The notes: a model not told the origin generated them from the letters alone. DNA of 64,000 nt from JBBITI01 sp963735055 (GCA_963735055.1 CAVTJN010000014.1:1-64000), one strand, 5' to 3'. Shown: positions 24,090-33,011, counted from the stretch's first letter. Translations and numbers: made by a program.

Positions 24090-25249
24090 TGAGCTTCCTG
24101 GGGTACGAGAGGCCCAACGGGGCCGCAGGCACGCGAAACTACGTTGGCATCATATCCACCGTGAGTTGTGCCAACGATGTCGCCTGGTGGATCTCCGGGA
24201 AGGTGAAAGGCTGCGCCCCATTTCTCCATGGTCAGGGCTGCTGCCAGACCAAGCCCGACCTCGACCTGGCCACCCGGACACTCATCTCCCTGGGCTGGAA
24301 CCCCAACCTGGCGGCCGTCCTGGTAGTTAGTCTCGGCTGCGAATCCTTGTCTGCTGATGCCATCGCTGACGGCATTGCCGAGTCGGGCAAACCAGTAGAA
24401 AGAATTGCCATACAACGAGTGGGCGGCGCCACCAAGGCAGTGGCGCTCGGGTCTCGCCTGGCGCGAAGCATGGCCGCCGCGGCATCGAAGCAAACGAGGC
24501 AGGAGTCACCCGATTCAGAATTGATGCTTGGAGTTAAGTGCGGCGCCTCCGATACCACCTCTGGATTAACCGCAAACCCGGCCGTGGGGGCAACGTGCGA
24601 CCTGCTGATCGACCGGGGCGGCACCTGCGTCTTCGGGGAAACCACTGAATTCATCGGTGCTGAGCATATCCTCGTCCGGAGGGCGGCAGGTCCCCGCGTG
24701 GCTGCCCGGATCAATGAGATCGTAGGGCGCATGGAAAGGCGGGCCGTGGCCATGGGTTCTGATATGAGAGGCGGGCAGCCGACCAGCGGCAACATCGCTG
24801 GAGGACTGACCACCATCGAGGAGAAATCCCTGGGGGCGATCGTTAAGTCGGGTACCCGTCCGATACAAGACGTCCTTGAATATGGCGAGCGGCCCGCCGG
24901 CAAAGGGTTGTTCATAGTGGACACGCCCGGCCGGGAACCCGAGTTCCTCACCGCACTGGCTGCCGCGGGAGTTCAAGTGATCGCCTTCACCACCGGTTTG
25001 GGGGCGCCCCAGGGCTTTCCTTTTGTCCCTGTCATCAAGATCACCGGCAACCCTGGAACCTACCAGAACCTGTCAGAGCACATCGACGCGTTCGTCGATT
25101 TGGGAGATAAGGCAGGCTTCCAGTGCGGACAAGCCGGGGGAGCCCTGTTCGATAGGGTCCTGGAGGTTGCATCCGGTGCGCCCACCAAGGCGGAGAAGAT
25201 CCGGTACGGTAACTTCCCCAACATATTCAGCATCGGTCCGGTGCTGTAA
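24089..25249 (+). CDS. UxaA-type altronate/galactarate dehydratase large subunit
   Basis: 386 residues. It begins SFLGYERPNGAAGTRNYVGIISTVSCANDVA, the family start. Other conserved blocks are HGQGCCQTKPDLDLATRTL, VVSLGCESLSADAIAD, KCGASDTTSGLTANPAVGATCDLLIDRGGTCVFGETTEFIGAEH and GLGAPQGFPFVPVIKITGNP. Several conserved Cys probably bind an Fe-S or iron centre. Enzymes of this family dehydrate D-altronate, D-galactarate or related acids, giving 2-keto-3-deoxy acids. Being in an operon with a molybdopterin oxidoreductase is atypical and suggests oxidation of an aldehyde/acid before or after dehydration. Confidence 0.85.
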   Translation: MSFLGYERPNGAAGTRNYVGIISTVSCANDVAWWISGKVKGCAPFLHGQGCCQTKPDLDLATRTLISLGWNPNLAAVLVVSLGCESLSADAIADGIAESGKPVERIAIQRVGGATKAVALGSRLARSMAAAASKQTRQESPDSELMLGVKCGASDTTSGLTANPAVGATCDLLIDRGGTCVFGETTEFIGAEHILVRRAAGPRVAARINEIVGRMERRAVAMGSDMRGGQPTSGNIAGGLTTIEEKSLGAIVKSGTRPIQDVLEYGERPAGKGLFIVDTPGREPEFLTALAAAGVQVIAFTTGLGAPQGFPFVPVIKITGNPGTYQNLSEHIDAFVDLGDKAGFQCGQAGGALFDRVLEVASGAPTKAEKIRYGNFPNIFSIGPVL

Positions 25250-25334
25250 CCGCCTGCCGTCGATCCGATAACCAATGGCGCCGGCCGGACCGCGATACCA
25301 TCGCCTCGATCCAGGGAGTACCCAACTGCGAGAC

Positions 25335-26717
25335 ATGGACAAAGGGAACATCGCCGCCAGGGCACCTGGCGCCGCCGCGCGGGACTGGACCCGGGGCAGT
25401 ACATTTGGCAATCTGCTCCGGCTGTCCTGGCCCATTGTCTTGAGTTTCGGTATCTACACCATCGGCTCCATCGTTGACATGATTTGGATCGGCCGGCTCG
25501 GGTCCGAGTACATCGCCGCGGTCGGCGCCGCCGGGATGGCCCTCTGGCTGGCCTTGTCCGTCGGAATGGGGTTTACGGTAGGCGCCAGGGCCCTTGTGGC
25601 GCGCTTCATCGGCGCCGCCGACCTGGAAGGAGCCAATCATGTCGCCCGGCAAGCCATCCTTGTCGTCGGCTTGTACGGCATTCTCGTCGCGGTCGCTGCC
25701 GCGGCGCTGGCGGAGCCGATTATGCGCCTCATTGGTGTCGAGGAGGCGGTGGTGGTGAAGGGCGGGGCTTACCTGCGCATCTGCGCCTTCAGCGCGATAC
25801 CTACTTCGATCTGGATAATGGTGGAGGCGTTGATGCAGGCCTCAGGCGACGCCGTCCGCCCGCTCCTGATGACGGTCGCCGCCAAGATCACGCACCTTAC
25901 TGTCGAACCGCTGTTGATCTTCGGTTGGGGGATCTTCCCGACGCTGGGCATTCAAGGGGCAGCGATCACGTTGGTGGTGACCGAGGGTATCGGCATGGCG
26001 TCAGGGCTGTGGATCATGCATTCCGGTCGTACCCGGCTCCGCCTCAGCCTGACCGGAATGCGAATTGACACGAAGACCGTCTGGCGGATGGTCAAGATCG
26101 GCATTCCGGCGACACTGTTTAACGCCCAGGGGAGCTTCGGGGCATTGGTCTTGATGCGCTTGATCGCTCCTTTCGGCACCCTTCCCGTAGCTGCCCACAG
26201 CCTGTGCCTGAGAGTGGAGGGCCTGATCCTGATGCCCACCGTGGGTGTTTCGCTGGCCGCCGGCGTGCTCGTGGGGCAGAATCTGGGGGCCCGTCAGCCG
26301 GAGCGGGCTGAAAGAGGCGCTCGTCTGGCGATCGGCCTGGTCGAGGGATTCACCGCCGTGGCCGCCATGGCAATCGCCGTCTGGGCCCCGAATATCGTCA
26401 TGATATTTGACCCCGAACCGGACCTGGTCGAGATAACCAGTGTTTTTCTCCGAATTGCCGCCGCCGGCTACCTGATCGTCGGTGTTTCCACGGTGCTTCA
26501 GAATTGTCTTAACGGCGCCGGGGATACCCTGCCGCCGACGCTGATCACACTGCTGGCAACCTGGATAGTGCAGATCCCGCTGGCCTTTGTGCTCACTTCA
26601 TCGACCAGTCTCGGCGCCTATGGTGTGCGCTGGGCAATCGTCGCCGGATGGGTGGTATCGGCGGCCGCCTATGCTGTCTATTTCAGCCTCGGCAAGTGGA
26701 AGCACAAGAGAGTGTGA
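25335..26717 (+). CDS. MATE-family multidrug/toxin efflux transporter
   Basis: About 460 residues from ATG 25335; an earlier in-frame ATG at 25275 adds a polar, non-conserved stretch. Twelve hydrophobic segments fall in two similar halves. Typical MATE features are LRLSWPIVLSFGIYTIGSIVDMIWIGRLGSEYIAAVG and the second-half repeat RMVKIGIPATLFNAQGSFGALVL. It probably exchanges Na+ or H+ for an organic substrate. It follows the dehydratase operon on the same strand by 85 bases and may export a product of that pathway, but this is only positional. Confidence 0.85.
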   Translation: MDKGNIAARAPGAAARDWTRGSTFGNLLRLSWPIVLSFGIYTIGSIVDMIWIGRLGSEYIAAVGAAGMALWLALSVGMGFTVGARALVARFIGAADLEGANHVARQAILVVGLYGILVAVAAAALAEPIMRLIGVEEAVVVKGGAYLRICAFSAIPTSIWIMVEALMQASGDAVRPLLMTVAAKITHLTVEPLLIFGWGIFPTLGIQGAAITLVVTEGIGMASGLWIMHSGRTRLRLSLTGMRIDTKTVWRMVKIGIPATLFNAQGSFGALVLMRLIAPFGTLPVAAHSLCLRVEGLILMPTVGVSLAAGVLVGQNLGARQPERAERGARLAIGLVEGFTAVAAMAIAVWAPNIVMIFDPEPDLVEITSVFLRIAAAGYLIVGVSTVLQNCLNGAGDTLPPTLITLLATWIVQIPLAFVLTSSTSLGAYGVRWAIVAGWVVSAAAYAVYFSLGKWKHKRV

Positions 26718-26758
26718 CGGTCCCGCCTTTCCTCGACCGCAGCCGGAGACGCCGTTCT

Positions 26759-27760
26759 TCAAGTGAGGGGTTTCTTCGGTTGCACTCCCTTATTCACCAG
26801 GTTCTTCGGCCATTTGCCGCTGAGCACGCTGGCCGCCTCTTGCCCCACGCTGCGCCGCATACGGACTACCGATGCATCTGAGTAGTAGGCCGCGTGCGGG
26901 GTCACCATGACATTGTCCATCTTGAGCAGTGGATTCGTCGCCACCGGCGGCTCCTTCTCCAGGACGTCGATTCCGGCGCCGGCAATCCACTTCTCCCGCA
27001 GCGCTCTGATGAGCGCCTCCTCATCGACCACTGGGCCACGCGAGGTATTGATCAAATAGGCGGTTGGTTTCATCATGCGCAACTCGTTCTCGCCGATCAT
27101 GTGGCGCGTCTCCCCGTTCAGCGGCGTGTGCAACGAGATGTAGTCCGACTTCTTGAGCAGGTCAGCCAGAGGAACCAGGTCGATACCGGCATCGAGGCCG
27201 ACACTCGGGTCCAGGTACGGGTCGTAGCCGATTATTTCAACGCCAAAGCACCTGGCTTTTCTGGCTACCATCCGGCCGATGTTGCCGCAACCAACCACAC
27301 CAAAGGTCTGCCCGACGATGGGACCCATCGGAGCGATGTGGGCGCCGGTGTACGCCCAATTGCCCTGCCTTGTCATACTGCTCAGGACCGGCAACCGGCG
27401 GGCGCAGCACAGGAACAGGGCAATCGCGTGGTTCGAGACTTCGTCAAAACAATAGTCGGGGATGTTGACCACCAGGACGTGGTTGTCGGTGGCCGCCTCC
27501 ACGTCGATCGTATCGTAGCCGATACCGTAGCGGACTACGACCTGGAGTCGGGGTAGGTTCTCCAGCACCAGCCGTGACATTCTGACCCCCGTGGTGATGA
27601 TGGCGTCGGCCTCTTTGGCTTTCGCTATAGTCTCATCTTCGCTGTCGCTATCGACCGAAATCAGTTCGGCGCCGACCCTGTTTATCTCCTCAGTCTCTTC
27701 AACGCCAGGCGAACGGTCAACGTTCCTGTCAACACGGTAGACCTTCAGTTTGTTCTCCAT
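26759..27760 (-). CDS. D-isomer-specific 2-hydroxyacid dehydrogenase
   Basis: 333 residues from the internal ATG at 27760 (MENKLKVYRVDRN); upstream residues are non-conserved. The NAD-binding motif is VVGCGNIGRMVARKA, followed by FGVEIIGYDP. Catalytic residues are the Arg in NTSRGPVVDEEALIRAL, the Glu in GAGIDVLEKEPP and the His in MVTPHAAYYSD. It resembles phosphoglycerate/CtBP-type dehydrogenases that interconvert 2-keto and D-2-hydroxy acids. It lies convergent to the MATE gene and divergent from an enolase-superfamily gene, consistent with sugar-acid metabolism. Confidence 0.85.
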   Translation of the reverse strand: MENKLKVYRVDRNVDRSPGVEETEEINRVGAELISVDSDSEDETIAKAKEADAIITTGVRMSRLVLENLPRLQVVVRYGIGYDTIDVEAATDNHVLVVNIPDYCFDEVSNHAIALFLCCARRLPVLSSMTRQGNWAYTGAHIAPMGPIVGQTFGVVGCGNIGRMVARKARCFGVEIIGYDPYLDPSVGLDAGIDLVPLADLLKKSDYISLHTPLNGETRHMIGENELRMMKPTAYLINTSRGPVVDEEALIRALREKWIAGAGIDVLEKEPPVATNPLLKMDNVMVTPHAAYYSDASVVRMRRSVGQEAASVLSGKWPKNLVNKGVQPKKPLT

Positions 27761-27847
27761 CTTTGTCCTTTTCAAGAACAAGAGTTCAGGGCAAATCAAC
27801 CTGCTCCAAACAGATGTGCCGCCGGAGACCGCAAATGGCAGCCGGGT

Positions 27848-27907
27848 TTGACCGCTGGCAGTCGAGCCTGACCGCGAGTGGTCGATCTTGACCGCGAGTA
27901 GTATAGC
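27848..27907. repeat. three 20-bp direct repeats upstream of the enolase-superfamily gene
   Basis: Three head-to-tail units of exactly 20 bp start with (T/C)TGACCGC at 27848, 27868 and 27888. The last two units share TGACCGCGAGT. The 20-bp period keeps copies on the same DNA face, as in iteron-type operator arrays. They lie between two divergent genes, ~125 bp upstream of a good promoter. Confidence 0.5.
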
Positions 27908-28029
27908 TCTTTTCCGGGCATCCGCAACACGCCGTCAGATCGGGCCGGCGCGAAAGTCCGTTGGCTGGATGGATAACCAGCCCGCACCATCTCGGGAGCG
28001 AAAATTCCCGTGTTCGCTCTGTGGGAGAA

Positions 28030-28061
28030 CTCTTGACGCAAGAGCGACGATGCCCTATAGT
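28030..28061 (+). promoter_or_regulatory. sigma70-type promoter of the enolase-superfamily gene with dyad over the -35
   Basis: TTGACG (28033-28038), a 17-base spacer and TATAGT (28056-28061) match consensus at 5/6 each. CTCTTG-ACG-CAAGAG (28030-28044) is a perfect 6-bp inverted repeat covering the -35 box, a likely operator. The coding ATG is at 28141. Confidence 0.6.
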
Positions 28062-28140
28062 CTGCTCGAAACACACCCGTAGTCTTGGGATGGCATGTCC
28101 ATGCCGCGGGTTCGATTCTGTCGCGAGGAGAGGTAAGCCC

Positions 28141-29319
28141 ATGAAAGTAACCGGCATCGAGATCTGGGACACCAGCAGTCCCATGCAATCGACGTGGCAT
28201 CCCGTAATCATCCGCGTGAACACCGATGAGGGCATAAGTGGTCTGGGTGAAGTGGGACTGGCATATGGGACCGGCCACTCCGGAGGGGCAGGCTACGTGA
28301 AGAACCTGGCCGAGAGTTTCCTCCTCGGCGCCGATCCGATGAAGACCGAGCGCCTGTGGGAAGCCATGTTCCGGGGCACCTTCTGGGCGCAGGGCGGTGG
28401 TCCCGTCGTGTTCGGCGCCATGAGCGCCATCGACATCGCGTGTTGGGACATCAAAGGCAAAAGCATGGGCCAACCCATCTACCAGTTGCTGGGAGGCAAG
28501 ACCAACGACAGTCTCCGCACCTACGCCAGCCAGATACAGTTCGGTTGGGATAAGGACAAGTTCTTCAGACTGGCCAGGCCGGAAGAATATGCCGAGGCTG
28601 CCCGGATCGCGGTGGCCGAAGGGTACGACGCGGTGAAAGTGGACCCGACCACCTTCGACGAGAGCGGCAAACGGATGAGTGGCCTCGACAAAATACTGGA
28701 GAACCGCACCGTCAGGCTGGTCCACGACCGGATCAAGGCTATTCGACTGGCCGTGGGCGACGACGTCGATATCCTCATCGAGCTTCACTCGGTGCCTTCA
28801 GTCACCAGCGCCATCCAGATCGGGCAAGCACTGGAAGAATTTCACTGTATGTTTTTCGAGGAGGGTGTGCACTATCTTAATGTCGATCTCCAGGACAAGC
28901 TCGCCCGCAATGTCAGGATCCCGATGGCCGCCGGCGAGCGTCTCTACACGCGCTGGGGATACCGTCAGTACTTCGAGAAACAGGCGCTGGCCATGATACA
29001 ACCCGACCTCTGCCTGGTCGGCGGCCTAACCGAAGGGAAGAAGGTCTGCGACTATGCCCGCGTCTACGACATCACCGTTCAGATGCATGTCTGTGGAAGC
29101 CCGGTGTCCACTGCCGCCGCTCTTCAGCTTGAGGCCGTGATCCCCAACTTCCAGATTCACGAGCATCATGTCAACGCCATCAAGCAAGGTGTCCGGGAGG
29201 TGTGTGTCCAGGACTACCAGCCGCAGCAGGGGCGGTACCGCATCCCGGACCTGCCCGGACTGGGAGTCGAACTGAATGAGGCCGTCATTTCGCGGTCTCC
29301 GTGTGTCGTGGTGAAATAG
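28141..29319 (+). CDS. mandelate racemase/muconate lactonizing enzyme family (enolase superfamily) sugar-acid dehydratase-like
   Basis: 392 residues from an ATG preceded by GAGGAGAGGTAAGC. MKVTGIEIWDTSSP and an N-terminal capping domain lead into a barrel with KVDPTTF, IELHSV, FEEGVHYLN and AAGERLYTRWGYRQYF. The metal-ligand pattern (ELH then EEG then GE) and the late His in QMHVCGSPVSTAAALQLEA resemble D-galactonate/mannonate dehydratase-like members. The reaction is presumably removal of water from an aldonic acid. The exact substrate cannot be read from sequence. It is probably transcribed from its own promoter with an iteron array upstream. Confidence 0.85.
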   Translation: MKVTGIEIWDTSSPMQSTWHPVIIRVNTDEGISGLGEVGLAYGTGHSGGAGYVKNLAESFLLGADPMKTERLWEAMFRGTFWAQGGGPVVFGAMSAIDIACWDIKGKSMGQPIYQLLGGKTNDSLRTYASQIQFGWDKDKFFRLARPEEYAEAARIAVAEGYDAVKVDPTTFDESGKRMSGLDKILENRTVRLVHDRIKAIRLAVGDDVDILIELHSVPSVTSAIQIGQALEEFHCMFFEEGVHYLNVDLQDKLARNVRIPMAAGERLYTRWGYRQYFEKQALAMIQPDLCLVGGLTEGKKVCDYARVYDITVQMHVCGSPVSTAAALQLEAVIPNFQIHEHHVNAIKQGVREVCVQDYQPQQGRYRIPDLPGLGVELNEAVISRSPCVVVK

Positions 29320-29406
29320 CCGCCCGGGGCCTGGAACCCCCAGGGCGGGGCGGCGCCGCCGGTTACCGGGTAGGGTCCGATAGGAGTATCGGTGGAGAGT
29401 ATTGCG

Positions 29407-30561
29407 ATGACTTGGACCAGTCTGACATCTAAGAGCAAGGTGCGACTCGTTATTTCGACCCTACTGGTAGCGGGCTCGCTGCTACTGTCCGGCTGTGGCC
29501 AGGACAATTCGTTGTTGGACCCGACGAAATCGACCCCGGCCATCCCCTCGAACTCGAAGACTCCGGGTGCCACCAGCACGACGCCTGCGACCAGTCCGAA
29601 AGGCTCGGGAACGCCTGTTCCGGCCGACGCGAATAAGCCAGGCTCGCCGTCAAGCATATCACTGGATATTGAGCTTCCGCCTGTCCTGGAGACGGTGGAG
29701 AGTCTCGTATTCAAGGTGAAGCCCAGTGTGGCCCTTGAGCAACTTCCCGTCAACGCTTCATGGCAGTGGGATTTTGGTGATGCAACGCCTGTCGACACCA
29801 AGGTCGGCAGGACGGAACCCTACCTCACCACGGGGCACCGGTATGCCCGGAACGGTGACTATCAGATAAAGGTCAGCCTGGTTGACCTGACCACCAATAA
29901 GGCGTTGGCGACCGTGACCAAGGGGTTTATCGTCAGCGACATCGTGTCCATCAAGAGAGTCAATCACCTGCAACTCATTTTGAAGCTGAGCGGGATGACC
30001 GAGATAACCGACGCCAAAGGTCTGCCTGAACCGTCCCAGGTCAACATGCGGACCTTTAACGAAGAATTGTTCCGCAAGCAGCCCTGGACGTTCGAGTGGA
30101 CAAACGAATGGAGGAGCGGGTCACCCGGGCAGTGGGGCGGCGATGAGATAAAATTCAAGGGCACCTACAACATCGTGCGCAATACCGAAACCGGCGAGCA
30201 GACCACTGAATACGCGGTAACCGGAAAGATCACCGTTTCTTCTGAAGGCATCAAATTGGTGGACTACTACTCCACCTCGGATTTTCGCAACCCCAACTAC
30301 AAAGGTGGAACTACCGGTTGGTTCGTTGAGACGACTTTGGAGTTGAACCCGATACCGATTACCAAGATATCTGGGGGCAAGGCTCCCAAGTTCCAGACCC
30401 GTATCCAGGGGTACGAGAGCATCTGGGGTTACCTCAAATCGGCCTTTCACCACGAACTGCTGCCCAACGGCAAACAGAATGATTGGGGGCCCACTCATGC
30501 CCCCGAATTACCGGAGTCCGATTTGCAGATAGTATTTGACTCCTTGAAGAATGCCGGCTAG
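29407..30561 (+). CDS. lipoprotein with PKD-like domain, function unknown
   Basis: 384 residues from ATG 29407, seven bases after GGAGAG. A signal peptide with lipobox LLLSGC indicates a lipid-anchored exported protein. A Ser/Thr/Pro linker (~25-70) precedes a PKD-like beta domain (WQWDFGDATPV, GHRYARNGDYQIKVSLVD). The C-terminal ~220 residues hold WTFEWTNEWRSG and TTEYAVTGKITVSSEGIKL and match no family I know. Its stop overlaps the stop of the convergent minus-strand gene by four bases (CTAG at 30558-30561). Confidence 0.65.
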   Translation: MTWTSLTSKSKVRLVISTLLVAGSLLLSGCGQDNSLLDPTKSTPAIPSNSKTPGATSTTPATSPKGSGTPVPADANKPGSPSSISLDIELPPVLETVESLVFKVKPSVALEQLPVNASWQWDFGDATPVDTKVGRTEPYLTTGHRYARNGDYQIKVSLVDLTTNKALATVTKGFIVSDIVSIKRVNHLQLILKLSGMTEITDAKGLPEPSQVNMRTFNEELFRKQPWTFEWTNEWRSGSPGQWGGDEIKFKGTYNIVRNTETGEQTTEYAVTGKITVSSEGIKLVDYYSTSDFRNPNYKGGTTGWFVETTLELNPIPITKISGGKAPKFQTRIQGYESIWGYLKSAFHHELLPNGKQNDWGPTHAPELPESDLQIVFDSLKNAG

Positions 30562-30929
30562 CCCGGTACCAGCTTCACCGTCATGTTACCGGATCGGCGA
30601 GTATCGAAGTAGGCAAAGGCGCTGCCGTTCTTAGGTTTCCCGCTGAGGACGACGCGCACCCCTCGGTACGTCAGCCTGGTTGTCTCCTTTTCCCAGTCAT
30701 CCACCGTGAAGTCAAGGCTGTAGGCGCCTTCGCCTCGCTTACTCAACAGTTCCCCGTAGGTAGTCTCCTTCTCCAGGGTCTGGGCGAACTCATACGCCAC
30801 CGAGCCAACCAGCGCCGTCCTGGTTCTAGCCCTGGCTGCGGAACCGGTAAGGCCGTGCACCTTAAAGTCTGAAGGTGACCGACTGTCAAGCATGACCTCC
30901 GGCTGCAGCGTGGCCACGCCCAAAACCAT
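30558..30929 (-). CDS. hypothetical protein
   Basis: About 123 residues if the ATG at 30929 is used. The ORF extends to 31025, but its upstream part is low in coding character. The C-terminal half looks real: EKETTYGELLSKRGEGAYSLDFTVDDWEKETTRLTYRGVRVVLSGKP, with charged beta-strand-like periodicity. No motif or signal peptide is visible. It is convergent with the lipoprotein gene and upstream of nothing obvious. Confidence 0.4.
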   Translation of the reverse strand: MVLGVATLQPEVMLDSRSPSDFKVHGLTGSAARARTRTALVGSVAYEFAQTLEKETTYGELLSKRGEGAYSLDFTVDDWEKETTRLTYRGVRVVLSGKPKNGSAFAYFDTRRSGNMTVKLVPG

Positions 30930-31074
30930 GGGCGGAGTGGGGGTCTGCCTTGCATGGTTGTCCACCCTACTCCGGAGACCAGAACCATCGACCCCCGACC
31001 CTTGGGCGGGGCCGAGGTCAGGCATACTGTGATGAGTGGAATCAGGTTGGTGAAGCCATCTGCGATGCGCTACC

Positions 31075-31338
31075 CTAACGCAGTCGCCTCACTTCATATA
31101 CCAGGATGGCCTCAGGATCTGGGCATGAGATATGGGTGACATCCTTGTCCTTGTCCCAGGGTTGCTCGCCACCCAGCCGAAACAGCCTGACCGCCGGGGC
31201 CAGGGAGTTGTAGGCTCCGGCGCACATGCCACCCGGCGTCTTCCCGTCGGGGATGAGCCAGCTGTCGCCTTCCTTAAACCCTTGCGGACACTTGCCCTTG
31301 GTCACCGCATGTACTGTCACTTTCACTTTGTAGGCCAT
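31075..31338 (-). CDS. TIGR04076 family protein
   Basis: 87 residues: YKVKVTVHAVTKGKCPQGFKEGDSW, then PGGMCAGAYNSLAPAVRLFRLGGEQPW and THISCPDPEAILVYEVRR. This Cys pattern (KGKCP, GGMCAGAY, SCPDP) is the TIGR04076 signature. The family is small, soluble, common in anaerobes, and of unknown function. It is the last gene of a minus-strand run that includes the cupin, SDR, EthD and amidohydrolase genes. Confidence 0.8.
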   Translation of the reverse strand: MAYKVKVTVHAVTKGKCPQGFKEGDSWLIPDGKTPGGMCAGAYNSLAPAVRLFRLGGEQPWDKDKDVTHISCPDPEAILVYEVRRLR

Positions 31339-31400
31339 CGGTCACCTCCACTCGAGCCGTCGACGGTTCATTCGGAACAAGGCTGCGGCTTCACCGGATT

Positions 31401-31886
31401 CTACGGCCCCTCATCGCCCTCGGCAAGGTCCTTCCATCTCGGGTCCGTGGAGTAACCCGACTTGCCGTAGGTGTTTGAGGGTCCGGTGGTTACGAACACG
31501 AAGGGCCGGTCCACTCTGGTGAACTTGAACGGGCAATGGTACATCCCTTTGGGAATGAATATCGCACAGGTCCTGGTGAGGATGTGCTTCTCCTCACCGC
31601 CCAGCCAGAATTCAACTTCGCCGCCGAGATCCAGTGGGTCGTCAGGATTGGTTCCCAGGAAGATAATATATTCGTCAAAGTCATGTTTGTGGGGCTTGTT
31701 TCGGGGGATGGTCTCGCCCGGGAACCTCACCAGGTTGGTTTCCAGGTAGAAGGCATCTTTCAGGGCACCCTTCATCTTCTCGTGAATCCACAAAGTATTG
31801 ACCTGATAGCTGTCCTTGGTTCGGGGGTGGTTTGGCGGAAAGTCGGTGTCGGTGATGATGAATTTCCCGTACTTTGTCTTTGCCAT
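31401..31886 (-). CDS. cupin-like protein
   Basis: 161 residues from ATG 31886 (MAKTKYGKFIITDTDF). A cupin-type double motif is visible: PRNKPHKHDFDEYIIFLGTN, with His-His-Asp/Glu spacing as in metal-binding cupin motif 1, and a later beta-strand ILTRTCAIFIPKGMYHCPFKFTRV with a His. It is likely a small metal-binding beta-barrel enzyme or ligand-binding protein. It lies 62 bases upstream of the TIGR04076 gene and 43 bases after the SDR, on the same strand. The substrate is unknown. Confidence 0.65.
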   Translation of the reverse strand: MAKTKYGKFIITDTDFPPNHPRTKDSYQVNTLWIHEKMKGALKDAFYLETNLVRFPGETIPRNKPHKHDFDEYIIFLGTNPDDPLDLGGEVEFWLGGEEKHILTRTCAIFIPKGMYHCPFKFTRVDRPFVFVTTGPSNTYGKSGYSTDPRWKDLAEGDEGP

Positions 31887-31929
31887 ATTCCTTTTCACGC
31901 TCCTTCTGAGTTTTACGTCAAGTTCTAGT

Positions 31930-32700
31930 CTACAGCGGCTGTATCGAGAACCCCCCGTCCACCAGAATACTCTGTCCGGTGACGAAGCTGGACGCGGCCG
32001 AGGACAGGAACACCGCCGCTCCGGCCAGTTCTTCCAGTTCGCCGAAACGCCCCGCCGGCGTGCGTTTGATTATTGCCTGATAGGATTCAGGGTCGGCTTT
32101 GAACGGGGCTGTAAGGTCGGTAAGAAACCAACCGGGGCAGATAGCATTCACCTGGATGTTGTCCGGCGCCCAGGCAATCGCCAGCGATTTGGTGAGCTGG
32201 ACCACGCCCCCCTTACTGACGGAATAGACCGCCGATGATTCATCGCCGAATATGGCCATCATCGACCCGATATTGATGATCTTGCCTCCTCCAACCCGCC
32301 GGAACTCCGGATAGGCGGCCTGTGCGAAGAGGAAGGCCGCTTTCAGATTGGTGTCGAGCACATTGTCCCACTGCTCCTCCGTCATGGACTGGGGAGAGGC
32401 ATTGGCGCTGGTGCCGGCATTATTGACCAGGATGTCCAGGCGGCCGAACTCCCGGTTAGTCTCGTCGACCGCCCGTTGGATGTCTCTCCGGTTGGTCACA
32501 TCGCACCTGATACCGATGCATCTGCGGCCGGTTTTCCTGATCTCGTCAACCGTCCTGGCGGTCTTTTCCTGGTTGCGGGCGACGACGGCAATATCGGTCC
32601 CGGCCCGGGCCAGGCCGATGGCGATTGCCCGGCCAATGCCCCCATTCCCCCCGGTCACAACGGCGGCCTTCCCCGCCAGATCGAAAATATCGTTAGGCAC
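31930..32700 (-). CDS. short-chain dehydrogenase/reductase
   Basis: 256 residues from the GTG at 32698-32700, two bases after the stop of the EthD gene. The cofactor motif is TGGNGGIGRAIA, with NNAG (LVNNAGTSANAS) and active-site Ser/Tyr/Lys (INIGSMM, YSVSKGG). The C-terminal PVDGG-like LVDGGFSIQPL is typical of FabG-like SDRs. It is paralogous to the SDR at 53265-54074, which has the same GGFSI end. It is translationally linked with the upstream EthD gene. Confidence 0.85.
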   Translation of the reverse strand: MPNDIFDLAGKAAVVTGGNGGIGRAIAIGLARAGTDIAVVARNQEKTARTVDEIRKTGRRCIGIRCDVTNRRDIQRAVDETNREFGRLDILVNNAGTSANASPQSMTEEQWDNVLDTNLKAAFLFAQAAYPEFRRVGGGKIINIGSMMAIFGDESSAVYSVSKGGVVQLTKSLAIAWAPDNIQVNAICPGWFLTDLTAPFKADPESYQAIIKRTPAGRFGELEELAGAAVFLSSAASSFVTGQSILVDGGFSIQPL

Positions 32701-32702
32701 TG

Positions 32703-33011
32703 CTACAGTATCTCGCTGATTTGAACCTGGGGCTGGCAATTCGTGAAATTGGGAATGTCGCCCATCATCTCGGCGCCGCGGGACATGCACTTCTGCATGT
32801 CCTCCATGCTCTTGAAATACATGTGGCATGTTGCCACGAAGGGTGCCTGAGCGCCCGGCTGCCCTGTGCCGATTCCGCGGTCCACTTCAGCCCGGACCAG
32901 CCCCGCCGGATCAAGCATCTGGTGGACCGTCACTATGTGCTTACCGACGTAGTAGTCCCAGTCGAACTTGGCGCCCGGGGCGTTCGGGTACATTACCGAT
33001 AGTCGAAACAT
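32703..33011 (-). CDS. EthD-family protein
   Basis: 102 residues: MFRLSVMYPNAPGAKFDWDYYVGKHIVTVHQML, then GQAPFVATCHMYFKSMEDMQKCMS, matching EthD dimeric alpha-beta-barrel proteins, including the YxxxH motif (YYVGKHI). These act as accessory proteins or small isomerase/dehalogenase-like enzymes in catabolic clusters. It sits between the amidohydrolase and the SDR; the SDR start follows two bases after its stop. Confidence 0.85.
   Translation of the reverse strand: MFRLSVMYPNAPGAKFDWDYYVGKHIVTVHQMLDPAGLVRAEVDRGIGTGQPGAQAPFVATCHMYFKSMEDMQKCMSRGAEMMGDIPNFTNCQPQVQISEIL

Noticed and set aside
28021..28130. tRNA-like cloverleaf suspected near CTCTTGACGCAAGAG
   Set aside because: No acceptor stem or T-loop GGTTCRA motif could be paired; it is better explained as a promoter dyad.
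27796..28788. 330-aa minus-strand ORF across the iteron region and enolase gene
   Set aside because: It runs over a clear promoter and antisense to a conserved gene; no motif.
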